Positions 8,850 to 17,079 are shown, numbered from the stretch's first letter. The stretch is 45,276 bases of DNA from Nakamurella sp. (GCA_017882715.1 JADGOY010000010.1:1-45276); one strand, 5' to 3'. Notes: a model not told the origin generated them from the letters alone. Numbers and translations are program-made.

Positions 8850-9494
8850 TCAGACGGCAGTGAGCCGCAGGCGTTCCACGTCGGCCTCCAGCGTGGGAAC
8901 CCGGTCGGCGGCATCCACGTCACCGCAGACCGCCAGCCAGTTCGCCAGCATCCGATGCCCGCCCTGGGTGAGCACCGATTCCGGGTGGAACTGGACGCCC
9001 TCCACGGCGTGCTCCCGGTGGCGCAGGCCCATGATCACTCCACCCTGGGTGCGGGCGGTGACCTCCAGTTCCACCGGCACCGTCCCGTCCATCACGGCCA
9101 GGGAGTGATAACGGGTCGCGGTGAACGGATCGGGAAGTCCGGCCAGCACACCGGCGCCCCCGTGGTGGACCAGCGAGGTCCGGCCGTGCAGCAACTCCCC
9201 GGCCCGGTCCACCACCGCGCCGTACACCTCGGCGATGGCCTGATGACCCAGACACACCCCGAAGATCGGCAGCCGGCCGGCGCCCCAGCGCACGATCTGT
9301 TCGCTGACGCCCGAGTCGGCCGGCGTGCCGGGGCCGGGGGACAGCAGTACGCCGTCCACGCCCAGGTCCGCGATCTCGTCTGTGGTGACAGCATCGTTGC
9401 GCCGGACGATGCAGTAAGCGCCGAGCTGCTCGAGGTACTGCACGAGGTTGAAGACGAAGGAGTCGTAGTTGTCGACGACGAGGATGGTGCTCAT
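8850..9494 (-). CDS. trpG/pabA: Anthranilate/aminodeoxychorismate synthase glutamine amidotransferase subunit
   Basis: A 214-residue class I glutamine amidotransferase supplying ammonia to anthranilate or 4-amino-4-deoxychorismate synthase (tryptophan or folate). The catalytic Cys C81 sits in GVCLGHQAI, with H170 and E172 in VQFHPES. The N-terminal VVDNYDSFVFN and the LLSPGPGTP motif are typical. The start is ATG 9494, since the family sequence begins there; in-frame sequence further upstream is unconserved. The neighbouring sortase, DUF881 and crgA genes place it where M. tuberculosis has Rv0013 (trpG). TrpG and PabA cannot be told apart from sequence alone and the protein may serve both pathways. 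Confidence 0.92.
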   Translation of the reverse strand: MSTILVVDNYDSFVFNLVQYLEQLGAYCIVRRNDAVTTDEIADLGVDGVLLSPGPGTPADSGVSEQIVRWGAGRLPIFGVCLGHQAIAEVYGAVVDRAGELLHGRTSLVHHGGAGVLAGLPDPFTATRYHSLAVMDGTVPVELEVTARTQGGVIMGLRHREHAVEGVQFHPESVLTQGGHRMLANWLAVCGDVDAADRVPTLEADVERLRLTAV

Positions 9495-9556
9495 GCCGAC
9501 CAGGGTCGCACAACCGGGTGAGCGAGGGTCCCGCATTTCGACACGCCTTGCAAACG

Positions 9557-9712
9557 TCAGCCGGTCGACATCCGGTCGAACGGCAGATACGGCTCCAGCC
9601 ACGGGAACACCACGAAGAACAACAAGGCCACGACGGCCAGGAACAGGCCGAGGGCCTGCAGTACCCTCAGCGCGGTCGGCCCCGGCAGCCGCCGCCAGAT
9701 CCACACGTACAT
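9557..9712 (-). CDS. Small single-pass membrane protein (51 aa) coupled to the sortase
   Basis: The short gene begins ATG at 9712, one base after the sortase stop (TGA-C-ATG), and ends TGA at 9557-9559. The protein starts MYVWIWRRLPGPTALRVLQA, followed by one strong hydrophobic helix (LGLFLAVVALLFFVVFPW) and a short acidic tail ending LPFDRMSTG. The positive-inside N-terminus, good GC3 codon use and near-overlap with the sortase support a real gene. A small membrane protein next to class E sortases is common in actinobacteria (general recollection). Its function is not known; it may assist the sortase or DUF881 protein in the membrane. Confidence 0.8.
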   Translation of the reverse strand: MYVWIWRRLPGPTALRVLQALGLFLAVVALLFFVVFPWLEPYLPFDRMSTG

Positions 9713-9713
9713 G

Positions 9714-10643
9714 TCAGCTTTCCCCCAGCTCGGGCGGCAGGAACCCGGGCGCCTTGGCGTAGCTCTGCACCAGCACCCCGTGGATGATCATCCGTTCCCG
9801 GTCGGAGAACTGCGGGTTGCAGGTGGTCAGGGTGATCACCCGCTGCGCGTCGGGCGGCACCGCGGTGGAGTCGACATGCGGAACCGGTAAGACCTGCGCA
9901 TAATCCGTCGGCACTGTGATCTCCCGGCCGTACACCCCTTCATAGGCCCCGGTCTGCACCCCTATGCCCACGCAGTGCGAGTGCGATGTGCTCGCCCAGG
10001 TCGCCACTTCCTCCTGCATCGGCAGCACCCGGTAGACGAACCAGTCGTCCCGGGTCTCGACGACGATCGCGTCGCAGGACGCCAGCAACGCCAGGTCGTT
10101 GAAGGGCGAGCCCTTGGACACCCGGTGTCCGGCGACCGCGAAGTTGCCCTGCTGCCCGGGCATCTGGGTGCCGTCATAGTGGCCTGGACCGATGTAGAGG
10201 TCGTCGGAGTTGGTGCCCTCGACGACGGTGAAGCGGTAGTCGGATCCGAACGCCGGGACGTACAGCTTGGCGAAGCCCTCGCCGGACAGGGTCTCGTACT
10301 GAGGCGTCCGTTGCCGCGGGTCGGTGACGAGCAGGTTGGGATCGGTCACCGCGACGGTGTCTGCGGGGCTCACCTCGGCGCTGGCCCAGACCTTGTCGAC
10401 CGCCTCGGTGGCCGCCGCCTGCTTCTGACTGCCGAACAGATCGGTGACGTACACCTCGTACACCACGAACAGCAGCACCACGATCCCGAGGGTGATCAGC
10501 AGCTGGCCCACGCCGCGGATCGCCGTCCGCGTCGCGTCCCGGCCCCGGCGGTGGGGCACCGACGGTGCTGCCTGCGGTGCCCGGGATGCCGGTGCCCGAT
10601 CGTCGCCAGCCGGCCGGTGATCGCTGGACAAGGGACTGCTCAT
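9714..10643 (-). CDS. Class E sortase
   Basis: A 309-residue cysteine transpeptidase that anchors secreted proteins to the cell wall. The N-terminus is cytoplasmic and Pro/Arg-rich, with one membrane helix at about 47-68. The sortase domain has catalytic H173 (AVAGHRV), C275 in the TLTTC motif and an arginine in SDRER at 282-284. The start ATG overlaps the DUF881 stop by 4 bases (ATGA). No LPXTG/LAXTG substrate gene is visible nearby. A sortase at this position is seen in many high-GC Gram-positives but not in M. tuberculosis. Confidence 0.93.
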   Translation of the reverse strand: MSSPLSSDHRPAGDDRAPASRAPQAAPSVPHRRGRDATRTAIRGVGQLLITLGIVVLLFVVYEVYVTDLFGSQKQAAATEAVDKVWASAEVSPADTVAVTDPNLLVTDPRQRTPQYETLSGEGFAKLYVPAFGSDYRFTVVEGTNSDDLYIGPGHYDGTQMPGQQGNFAVAGHRVSKGSPFNDLALLASCDAIVVETRDDWFVYRVLPMQEEVATWASTSHSHCVGIGVQTGAYEGVYGREITVPTDYAQVLPVPHVDSTAVPPDAQRVITLTTCNPQFSDRERMIIHGVLVQSYAKAPGFLPPELGES

Positions 10644-11461
10644 CCGCCTGCCTGCCGCGCCGATGTCATCCGGATCGGCCCGTCGTAGGCCGGGAGTACG
10701 ACGTCGTCCAACGCGGTGACGTCGTAGACGAGCTGGAACTTGTCGACGTACTGGCGGTAGAGCCGCACGCCAGGCTCGACATCGAGAGCGGCGGTCATCG
10801 CGTCCGCGTCACCGATCGCCGTCACCACGAACGGCGGCGAGTAGGTGCGCCCCTGCAGCAGCAGGGTGTTGCCGATACAGCGGACCGCCGAGGTGGTGAG
10901 CACCCGTTGATCCATGATCATCATCGCCTCCGCGCCACCCGCCCAGAGCGCGTTGACGACGGACTGGACGTCCTGCTGATGCACCACCAGGTCGTCCGGG
11001 TCCACACCGGCGGGATAGTTGCCGTCGGCGTCCCGGGGCGCGTCGGACAGCGCCACCCGCAGCCCCGGCCCGGCCACCGGGGTCAGTCCGGCGGCCGCCT
11101 GTAGCCCGCTTGACCGTTCCCGCGCCTGGGCGACCTGCGGAGATCGGTCGCCTGCGGCAGCCGCGTCGATCTGGTCCTGCAGTTTGACGGCGAAGGCGTC
11201 GGCGCCGGTGACCCGCTGTTCGGCCTCGTTCACGATCGCCGACAGGTCCACAGATCGAACGCTGATGTCCTCACCGGCGGAGTAGGACCGTGCGGTACCC
11301 AGCAGCAGCCCGGCGATCAGGCAGACGAAGACGACGGCGATCCGCCAGCGCGCCGCGCGCCACTCCCGGAGCCCGGACAGGCCAGGTCGCCGCACCCCGA
11401 CCTCCTCCTCCGGTACCTCTTCCGTCGCCTGCATCGATCGGCCGGAAACCTCGCCGGACAC
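10640..11461 (-). CDS. DUF881 family membrane protein
   Basis: 273 residues: a charged cytoplasmic N-terminus, one membrane helix near 39-57 ([15 protein letters not shown]), a coiled-coil-like stretch (about 65-115), then the DUF881 fold with [12 protein letters not shown] near 134-145, [12 protein letters not shown] and a [10 protein letters not shown] segment. It corresponds to Rv0012 in the M. tuberculosis order. It starts with GTG at 11461, is divergent from crgA, and its stop overlaps the sortase start (ATGA). DUF881 proteins are linked by genomic context to cell division, but their biochemical role is unknown. Confidence 0.9.
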   Translation of the reverse strand: MSGEVSGRSMQATEEVPEEEVGVRRPGLSGLREWRAARWRIAVVFVCLIAGLLLGTARSYSAGEDISVRSVDLSAIVNEAEQRVTGADAFAVKLQDQIDAAAAGDRSPQVAQARERSSGLQAAAGLTPVAGPGLRVALSDAPRDADGNYPAGVDPDDLVVHQQDVQSVVNALWAGGAEAMMIMDQRVLTTSAVRCIGNTLLLQGRTYSPPFVVTAIGDADAMTAALDVEPGVRLYRQYVDKFQLVYDVTALDDVVLPAYDGPIRMTSARQAGG

Positions 11462-11599
11462 CGTAGGCTAGTTGCCAGGACGTACGGGTCCGGTGATCCA
11501 TCCGAACCCGTGCGCGGCGGCGGCCGGCCAACAGAAGCGCCGCGCCGCAGGTTCCCGACCCCGTTCCAGTATGCGGGGTGGTCAGCGTGGAGGGATGAC

Positions 11600-11887
11600 G
11601 TGCCGAAATCCAAGGTCCGCAAGAAGGTGGCGAGTTCGACCGCCCGGGCATCGACCGAGGCGAACGAGGCCGCGGCGGCCGCGACCCGCGCGCATGTCGC
11701 CGCGCCGTCGTCGCCGCTGTACATCGGCATCATGCTCGGTCTGATGGTCCTCGGGCTGCTATGGCTGGTCGTCTACTACCTGTGGGGCGCGAACATCCCG
11801 TTCATCGCCGGGCTGGGCAACTGGAATTTCGCGGTCGGGTTTACCCTGATGATCGCCGGTCTGCTGATGACGATGCGCTGGCGCTGA
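11600..11887 (+). CDS. crgA: Cell division protein CrgA
   Basis: A 95-residue membrane protein that recruits FtsZ, FtsI and PBPs in actinobacteria. The N-terminus is basic (VPKSKVRKK), followed by two membrane helices at about 40-62 and 75-92 with the conserved connecting GLGNWN segment. Length matches the 93-residue mycobacterial protein. GTG 11600 is chosen because GGAGGG lies 5-6 bases upstream at 11589-11594 and the conserved basic N-terminus begins there; longer in-frame starts (11510) are unlikely. It is divergent from the DUF881-sortase-trpG operon. Confidence 0.93.
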   Translation: MPKSKVRKKVASSTARASTEANEAAAAATRAHVAAPSSPLYIGIMLGLMVLGLLWLVVYYLWGANIPFIAGLGNWNFAVGFTLMIAGLLMTMRWR

Positions 11888-11943
11888 CCGCACCTTCGCC
11901 CCCGGATGTCTGGGTGGAACGACACCGGTGTGATTCATCCCCA

Positions 11944-12429
11944 ATGTGGACAAGTGCTGTGGACTACTCCTCGCCGTTCCCCGGTCCTGGATCCCGATCG
12001 TGGGGCCCGCGGCCCATGCTGCTCGCCGCCGGGGTGCTCGCGGCGGTGGCTGTCGGCTGCTGGGGAGCGCTCAGCGCGAGTCCGCAGGAACGCCTGGCAT
12101 CGGGCGCAATCTGCCTGGTATTGCTCACTCTCACATTCGCCGGCTACCGGCGGCGGCTGGTGGCAGGTCCCGGCGGGCTGCTGATCAGGGGGTTGACCGG
12201 GACGCGCACCGTGCAGTGGTGGCAGGTCCGAAGCCTGACCGAGGGCACCAATCGCAGACTGGGCGCGGGGTCCACCACCATCGAGGTGGACCTGCACGAC
12301 GATGATCTGCTCATCTTCGGTCGCACCGACCTGGGAACAGATCCGACGGAGGTGCTCCCCGAGCTTCAGCGGTGGTGGTCGGTGACGCCGCGGACCGATT
12401 GGCCGGTCAATGGGCGGGAACGCAGCTGA
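11944..12429 (+). CDS. PH-domain membrane protein
   Basis: A 161-residue protein with two closely spaced membrane segments (about 24-62), then a small domain with GPGGLLIRGLTGTRTVQWWQ, typical of the actinobacterial PH-domain membrane proteins. It sits where M. tuberculosis has Rv0010c, beside crgA and a cyclophilin. The start is ATG 11944; it has no strong ribosome-binding site and an alternative ATG lies at 12016. The 3' end overlaps the convergent rhomboid gene by 23 bases. The precise role is unknown. Confidence 0.8.
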   Translation: MWTSAVDYSSPFPGPGSRSWGPRPMLLAAGVLAAVAVGCWGALSASPQERLASGAICLVLLTLTFAGYRRRLVAGPGGLLIRGLTGTRTVQWWQVRSLTEGTNRRLGAGSTTIEVDLHDDDLLIFGRTDLGTDPTEVLPELQRWWSVTPRTDWPVNGRERS

Positions 12430-13339
12430 TTCCACGAGTGTCGTAGAGGCAGAACCACTCGCCGAGCTGCGCGTCTCGCAGCACCGCCAGCCCCACCAGC
12501 ACCACGACCACGCCGATCGCCGTACCCCACTGCCAGGTCCTTCGCGACTCTGGCGGCGGGTAGACCATCGCGGCGCCGACGACGGCGCCGACCACCAACC
12601 CACCCAGGTGCCCCTGCCACGAGATTCCGCTGAACTGGAACGTGACGTAGATGTTCAGCGCCAGCACGATGAGCAACGGCCGCAGCTCGTAACGCAGCCG
12701 CTTGAACGTGACCAGCAGGGCGCCCATCAGGCCGTAGATGGCCCCCGAGGCACCGATGGTGGGAACGAAGGGCGCGCTGAACAACAGCACGCTGACCGAC
12801 GCGCCCAGCAGACTCAACAGATAGATCAGCAGGAACCTGCCGCGGCCCAGGATCCGTTCGAGCGGGATTCCCAGGATGTACAGCGAGATCATGTTGGTCG
12901 CGATGTGGATGAGGTTGGCGTGCAGGAAGCCGGCGGTCAGCAGCCGCCAGTACTCCCCGGAGGACACCTCGATCGGGATCAGCGCCCCGCGTTGGTAGAG
13001 GCCGGAATCGGACAGGTCCATCGCAGAGCGGGCCTGCACCGCGGTCGCCAGGAAGGCCACCAGGTTCAGGCCGATGAGCACCATCGACACCACCGGCCGC
13101 TGGCCGAGCCGGGAGCCGGCGACCGTCCGGGGTGGGCGATAGTTGGCCTGTGCCTCGGCCACGCATGCCCGGCAGTGGAACCCGACGCTCGCCGGGGTCA
13201 GGCATTCCGGACACGCCGGACGGCCGCAGCGGGTACAGGCCAACGCGGTCCCGCGGTCCGGGTGCCAGGTGCACACGTGGGTCTGCGACGCCGGCAGCCC
13301 GGCCGGGCCGCCGGTCGGATATCGGGGAGGCGTGGTCAC
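12407..13339 (-). CDS. Rhomboid-family intramembrane serine protease with N-terminal zinc-finger-like domain
   Basis: 310 residues. The N-terminus has a Cys/His-rich zinc-binding-like module (C23, H26, C35, C38, C43, C46, H55, C56, C59) as in many actinobacterial rhomboids. The six-helix core has the HANLIHIATNM motif (H140, H145, N149), the catalytic GASG with S198 and the dyad histidine H244 in WQGHLGG. It cleaves membrane proteins within the bilayer. It is 52 bases downstream of the cyclophilin gene on the same strand and probably co-transcribed. The start is GTG 13339. Confidence 0.94.
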   Translation of the reverse strand: MTTPPRYPTGGPAGLPASQTHVCTWHPDRGTALACTRCGRPACPECLTPASVGFHCRACVAEAQANYRPPRTVAGSRLGQRPVVSMVLIGLNLVAFLATAVQARSAMDLSDSGLYQRGALIPIEVSSGEYWRLLTAGFLHANLIHIATNMISLYILGIPLERILGRGRFLLIYLLSLLGASVSVLLFSAPFVPTIGASGAIYGLMGALLVTFKRLRYELRPLLIVLALNIYVTFQFSGISWQGHLGGLVVGAVVGAAMVYPPPESRRTWQWGTAIGVVVVLVGLAVLRDAQLGEWFCLYDTRGISCVPAH

Positions 13340-13391
13340 CGGGCTGGTCTCTTGTCGGGCGGTCTGCTCGTCCGGAATCGGCCGACGAGCG

Positions 13392-13937
13392 TCAGGCCGA
13401 CGGCGCGGCTGGGGTCGACTCGTCCTCGATGGTGATCGAGTTGATCACCACGTCGTCCGACGGGCGGTCGAACCGGTCCACCGAGGTGGCGGCGACGGCA
13501 TCGACCACGTCACGCGAAGCCTGATCCGCGACCTTGCCGAAGATGGTGTGCTTGAACGTCAGGTGCGGCTGCGGGCCGACCGTGATGAAGAACTGCGATC
13601 CGTTGGTCCCCGGTCCCGCGTTGGCCATCGCGAGCAGGTACGGCTTGGTGAAGGCCAGCTCGGGGTGGAACTCGTCGGCGAAGGTGTAGCCGGGCCCACC
13701 ACGGCCGGTACCGGTCGGGTCGCCGCCCTGGATCATGAACCCGGAGATCACCCGGTGAAAGATCGCGCCGTCGTAGAACGGCCCCTGGGTTTCCCCGGTC
13801 GGGTTCTTGGTCGTGTATTTGGCGGTGCCACGGGCCAGGCCGACGAAGTTGTTCACTGTCTTCGGGGCGTGGTTGGGCAGCAGCTCGATCCGGATGTCGC
13901 CGCGATTGGTGTGCAGGGTCGCGTAGAGGGTGCTCAC
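13392..13937 (-). CDS. ppiA: Peptidyl-prolyl cis-trans isomerase, cyclophilin type
   Basis: A 181-residue cytoplasmic cyclophilin that accelerates proline isomerisation during folding. Diagnostic motifs include FHRVISGFMIQGGDPTGTG with the catalytic Arg, GPGYTFADEF, MANAGPGTNGSQFFIT and the HTIFGKV segment. The length is normal for the family. The start is GTG 13937, where VSTLYATLHTNRGDI begins as in other PpiA proteins; AGGA lies about 9 bases upstream. A longer form to 13955 is possible but less conserved. It matches Rv0009 in the syntenic block. Confidence 0.93.
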   Translation of the reverse strand: MSTLYATLHTNRGDIRIELLPNHAPKTVNNFVGLARGTAKYTTKNPTGETQGPFYDGAIFHRVISGFMIQGGDPTGTGRGGPGYTFADEFHPELAFTKPYLLAMANAGPGTNGSQFFITVGPQPHLTFKHTIFGKVADQASRDVVDAVAATSVDRFDRPSDDVVINSITIEDESTPAAPSA

Positions 13938-13989
13938 GAGGCACCATCCTGCCACGGCGCACTGTGCCGGCCCTGCCTGTGGCCGTCCA

Positions 13990-14043
13990 TGGCCGTCTGC
14001 GGCTCTCGGTGGCCGTCTGCGGCTCTCGGTGGCCGTCTGCGGC
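13990..14043. repeat. 20-base tandem repeat, 2.5 copies
   Basis: The unit TGGCCGTCTGCGGCTCTCGG is repeated exactly at 13990-14009 and 14010-14029, followed by a partial copy to 14043. It lies in the gap between ppiA and the lipoprotein gene. No role is evident. The copies are identical, so the duplication looks recent. Confidence 0.85.
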
Positions 14044-14062
14044 GATCTGGAGCTGTCCGTCG

Positions 14063-14677
14063 CTAGAGGCCGAGCTTCGCCACTGTCTTGATCACCATCT
14101 GCCGGCCCTTGATCGACTGCAGCTGGTTGGACTCGGCAACGATGGCGATCGGGCCCTTGGAGACGGCGTAGACGGACTTGTCGACGGTCACCATGGCGCC
14201 TCCCGTCCAGCCCGGAGGTTGGTTCGCCGGGTCCGAGCTGCCGATCGGTACGTCGTCGTCGACCGCCGCCGTCGCGGATTCCGCGGTGTCAGCCTGGATC
14301 ACCCGTACCGAGGCCAGCCAGCCGCCGTCCGACCGGCTGAACACGCAGATCGGGTACGGCGACACCTCGACGATCTGGGTCTGACCGGTGTGCTGACCGT
14401 TGATGTCGGCCACGTCGGCGTCGGACAGGTAGGGGCAGTCCGCGGGCACCGCTGCGGGTTCGTCCGTGGCCGGCGGCGGCGCGGCGGTTCGGGCGCTGCT
14501 GAACACGGACGTCATGGTGGTCGGCAACAGCGAAGTGGTGGTTCCGATCGGCACGGTCTGGGTGGCCGGCGTCGTCGACCCGTCGCCGCTGCCGCCGGCG
14601 GCGGAGCATCCGGCGAGCACCGCCGCCACGACAGCGAGACCACCGATGAGGGCGAAGAGACGCTCGGCTCGAGCCAT
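14063..14677 (-). CDS. Secreted lipoprotein, DUF2020/DUF3558-like
   Basis: A 204-residue predicted lipoprotein. The signal peptide is MARAERLFALIGGLAVVAAV followed by lipobox LAGC (C24), then a Ser/Gly/Thr-rich linker. The mature domain starts near CPYLSDADVADINGQ and ends VIKTVAKLGL. The layout resembles actinobacterial lipoprotein families with a CPYL motif (DUF2020) or a CxF motif (DUF3558, here PICVF). The family assignment is tentative. ATG 14677 is chosen because GGGGAGG lies 5-6 bases upstream and the signal peptide begins there. The substrate is unknown. Confidence 0.75.
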   Translation of the reverse strand: MARAERLFALIGGLAVVAAVLAGCSAAGGSGDGSTTPATQTVPIGTTTSLLPTTMTSVFSSARTAAPPPATDEPAAVPADCPYLSDADVADINGQHTGQTQIVEVSPYPICVFSRSDGGWLASVRVIQADTAESATAAVDDDVPIGSSDPANQPPGWTGGAMVTVDKSVYAVSKGPIAIVAESNQLQSIKGRQMVIKTVAKLGL

Positions 14678-14727
14678 CGCACCTCCCCGCCCATGGGTGT
14701 CGCCCTCGCACACCCGCAGCTCCGCGA

Positions 14728-15114
14728 TCATCGAGGCCGATCCGCAGCGCTCCCACCATCATCGACGTCATAGTGGTGCAATCCGATCAGGACACCCGCT
14801 GGATCGGTGACGTAACAGCGGGAGCCCATGCCCGGCATGGTGAACGGCGCCACCACCACGGCGCCACCGTGGTCGGTCACGGACGTCGCTGCTGCGGCGA
14901 GATCGGGCACCCGGATGACCGGGATGCACCGCGGTTGACCGTCCAGGGACCCCAGTAGCCCGGTGTCGACACCGGGTGCATCACCGTGCGGGGCGACCAG
15001 GTGGTCCGCGGCGGAGAACGGCTGCGGCTGCCAACCGAAAACGGCCGACATGAAGGCGACCGACCGCGTCAGGTTCGGGCTGTTGATCTCGACGTAGCTC
15101 ACCGGCTGGGTCAT
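14728..15114 (-). CDS. VOC-family (glyoxalase/bleomycin-resistance fold) protein
   Basis: A 128-residue single VOC domain with two beta-alpha-beta-beta-beta modules (PVSYVEINSPNLTRSVAFMS; then IPVIRVPDLAAAATSVTDHG and YVTDPAGVLIGLH). Its start overlaps the stop of the arsR-type gene by 4 bases (ATGA), so the pair is one operon. Such ArsR-VOC pairs are often involved in small-molecule or toxicant responses; the ligand cannot be told from sequence. Confidence 0.85.
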   Translation of the reverse strand: MTQPVSYVEINSPNLTRSVAFMSAVFGWQPQPFSAADHLVAPHGDAPGVDTGLLGSLDGQPRCIPVIRVPDLAAAATSVTDHGGAVVVAPFTMPGMGSRCYVTDPAGVLIGLHHYDVDDGGSAADRPR

Positions 15115-15464
15115 GGTCGCTCCCTGACTCGATGCTCACGATCCGGCAGCCGCAACGTGGGGGCGGACTCCCACGTTCGGAGCAGCCCGCCGAACCAGTC
15201 CTGCGCGAGGTAGAGCCGCGCCGGGCGGATCTCGTGCCAGCGTTGCCGACCGGCCTGGGTGGTGGTGATCAGACCGGCGTCGATCAGCACGGCCAGATGT
15301 TGGGAACCCGCTGGCCTGCTCATCGTCAGCAGTTCGGCCAACTGCCCGCTGGTCGCGGGACCGTAGGACAGCCGCTGCAGCTGCGCGCGTCGCGACGGAT
15401 CGGCCAGTGCCCGCAGGGTCGTACTCAGTTCGTCGGCCACTACCGGCGCCTTTCCGTGAGTCAT
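15111..15464 (-). CDS. ArsR-family winged-helix transcriptional regulator
   Basis: 117 residues. The HTH core reads LRALADPSRRAQLQRLS, then the recognition-helix region MSRPAGSQHLAVLIDAGLI and a wing with the conserved TTTQAGRQRWHEI. There is no metal-binding CxC pair, so it belongs to the non-metal SmtB/ArsR subgroup commonly paired with VOC or SRPBCC enzymes. It is the first gene of the pair with the VOC protein. ATG 15464 is used; GTG 15473 in the same frame is an alternative. A perfect inverted repeat immediately upstream is a likely self-operator. Confidence 0.88.
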   Translation of the reverse strand: MTHGKAPVVADELSTTLRALADPSRRAQLQRLSYGPATSGQLAELLTMSRPAGSQHLAVLIDAGLITTTQAGRQRWHEIRPARLYLAQDWFGGLLRTWESAPTLRLPDREHRVRERP

Positions 15465-15482
15465 TGCTGACACATTAAATCA

Positions 15483-15498
15483 GTAAGTCCTGACTTAC
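15483..15498. promoter_or_regulatory. Inverted repeat, probable ArsR operator
   Basis: GTAAGTC at 15483-15489 and GACTTAC at 15492-15498 form a perfect 7-2-7 inverted repeat, 10-19 bases upstream of the arsR start. AT-rich symmetrical sequence is unusual in this GC-rich window. ArsR-family dimers bind sites of this shape at their own promoters (family knowledge); binding here is inferred. Confidence 0.6.
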
Positions 15499-15620
15499 GC
15501 AGGTGGGATCGCCGGCGCTCCGCCGGACGACCGGCTCTCTCGGGTACCCTCGGCCAGACGAACTCATCGTCAAACCCAGCGCGCCAGGCGTCGGGCACGC
15601 CATCCGCGGAGAGAGACACC

Positions 15621-16025
15621 ATGGTCGCCACGCAGCGCCGCAACACGACGCAGCGGGCCACCATCCTGCAGGTGCTGGCCGGCACGGATGAGTTCGTTTC
15701 CGCCCAGGATCTGCACAACGCGCTGCGCTCGTCGGGTTCCACCATTGGACTGGCGACCGTGTACCGGGCACTGCAGGACATGGCCGGCGGCGGCGACCTG
15801 GACACCGTCCGTAACCATTCCGGCGAGATCCTCTACCGGCAGTGTGAGCAGCCGAAGCACCATCACCATCTGGTCTGCCGGCAGTGCGGCAGAACCCAGG
15901 AGGTCGAGGCCCCCGAGGTGGAACAATGGGCCCGGACCGTTGCCGCGCAGCACGGCTACACCGACATCGACCATGAGCTGGAACTCTTCGGGCTCTGCGC
16001 CCAGTGCTCCGCTCCCGCGGACTGA
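15621..16025 (+). CDS. zur: Fur-family regulator, probably zinc-responsive Zur
   Basis: A 134-residue Fur-type repressor. The N-terminal winged helix includes TTQRATILQVL and TIGLATVYRALQDMA. The metal site is HHHHLVCRQCG, with a second CxxC near the end (CAQC), giving a structural Cys4 zinc site as in Zur. The ATG at 15621 follows GGAGAGAG. In actinobacteria zur is often next to a metal transporter or arsR gene. Here the next feature is the remnant of a CDF metal transporter. Fur versus Zur is judged from length and the HHHHLVC pattern. Confidence 0.88.
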   Translation: MVATQRRNTTQRATILQVLAGTDEFVSAQDLHNALRSSGSTIGLATVYRALQDMAGGGDLDTVRNHSGEILYRQCEQPKHHHHLVCRQCGRTQEVEAPEVEQWARTVAAQHGYTDIDHELELFGLCAQCSAPAD

Positions 16026-16044
16026 GCCCGACTGCTGGCAGGTG

Positions 16045-16477
16045 TCAGGCCGGCAGCGACGGTTCGTCCGGAGCCGACGGGCTGAGCGTGGTGGCCACCA
16101 GCGCCGGAGAGTTGGACACCCGGGCTTCCAGATCGCGCATTCGCGCGGCCAGGTGGGGTTCGGCATCGTCTCCGGACAAATCCACATCAGCTACAGCTGG
16201 GCCGGCGGGACCGCTTGTTGGCGACGATCAGAAGGATCTCGTTGCCCGTGTCCTCCCAGGAGCGGGCGGCCTCGGCGACCAAGGAGGCGGAACCGGTCAG
16301 CATCGCGGCGATCGACTTCGCCACCGCGATCAGGAGATTCGCGACGAACGCGACCAGCACCGTCAGCGTGCTCTCGGTGTCCGTCGGCGAACCGATCGGC
16401 ACGATGGCGTCCGGCGCTCCGCCCGGGCTGGGGGGCCGACAGGGCGAAGAGTCCGGCGCGATCCGCTCCGCAGGCAT
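16045..16477 (-). pseudogene. Cation diffusion facilitator (CDF) transporter, middle deleted
   Basis: The frame starting at 16477 carries a CDF N-terminus: ESTLTVLVAFVANLLIAVAK, then MLTGSASLVAEAARSWEDTG and NKRSRRP, which covers TM1 to early TM2. It then ends abruptly at 16187. Directly adjoining it, in a +1 frame from about 16192 to the TGA at 16045, is an acidic segment ending TTLSPSAPDEPSLPA. This resembles the C-terminal tail of this CDF subfamily. The membrane core and HPFGYGRERF-type region between them are missing. It reads as an internal deletion that joined the two ends out of frame. The C-terminal match is from memory of the family and less certain than the N-terminal one. Confidence 0.7.
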
Positions 16478-16553
16478 GGGGGCATGGTGACACGGAGCAT
16501 CTGCCGCGATGCAGGCGGTGTTCCGGTGTCAGCGCGGCGAAAGGAGGCTCGCG

Positions 16554-17036
16554 GTGAAGCGCAGTGCTGGCACGGTGCTGTATCGGGTCGAGGACGGCGT
16601 CCTGCAGGTCATGCTGGTGCACATGGGCGGACCGTTCTGGGCCCGCAAGGACGAGCACGCCTGGTCGATTCCCAAGGGTGAGTACGCCGAGGGTGAGGAT
16701 GCGCACTCGGTGGCCGCCCGGGAGTTCGCGGAGGAGTTGGGTTCGCCGCTCCCCGACGGCCCGGAGAGCTACCTGGGCGAGACCCGGCAGAGCGGAAAGG
16801 CGGTGGCGGCGTTCGCGCGTCGGGCGGACTTCGACGCGGCCGGTGCCACCAGCAACACCTTCGAGATGGAGTGGCCCCCCCGATCCGGGCGGATGCAGTC
16901 GTTCCCTGAAGTGGACCGCGCCGAGTGGTTCGACGTCACCACCGCCAGGGCAAAACTCGTCAGGGGACAAGCAGTCTTCCTGGACCGTCTCATTGCGCTG
17001 AACCGACGCGCGGCCCCAGGCGACGCACACCCGTGA
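16554..17036 (+). CDS. Nudix hydrolase
   Basis: 160 residues. The Nudix box is complete: G at GEYAEGE followed by DAHSVAAREFAEELGS (pattern GX5EX7REUXEEXGU). The N-terminus KRSAGTVLYRVEDGVLQVML and the HAWSIPKGEY segment resemble diadenosine polyphosphate/NTP pyrophosphohydrolases. The GTG start at 16554 has a near-consensus AAAGGAGG 5 bases upstream (16541-16548), which decides against the longer frame. The substrate is not predictable in detail. Confidence 0.92.
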   Translation: MKRSAGTVLYRVEDGVLQVMLVHMGGPFWARKDEHAWSIPKGEYAEGEDAHSVAAREFAEELGSPLPDGPESYLGETRQSGKAVAAFARRADFDAAGATSNTFEMEWPPRSGRMQSFPEVDRAEWFDVTTARAKLVRGQAVFLDRLIALNRRAAPGDAHP

Positions 17037-17079
17037 GTTGATGCTCCCACCGCCGTCCGGCGTTGCCTGACGCGACACG

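Noticed and set aside
13977-14050. CRISPR array
   Set aside because: Repeats are 20 bases, directly adjacent without spacers, and only 2.5 copies; no cas genes in the window.
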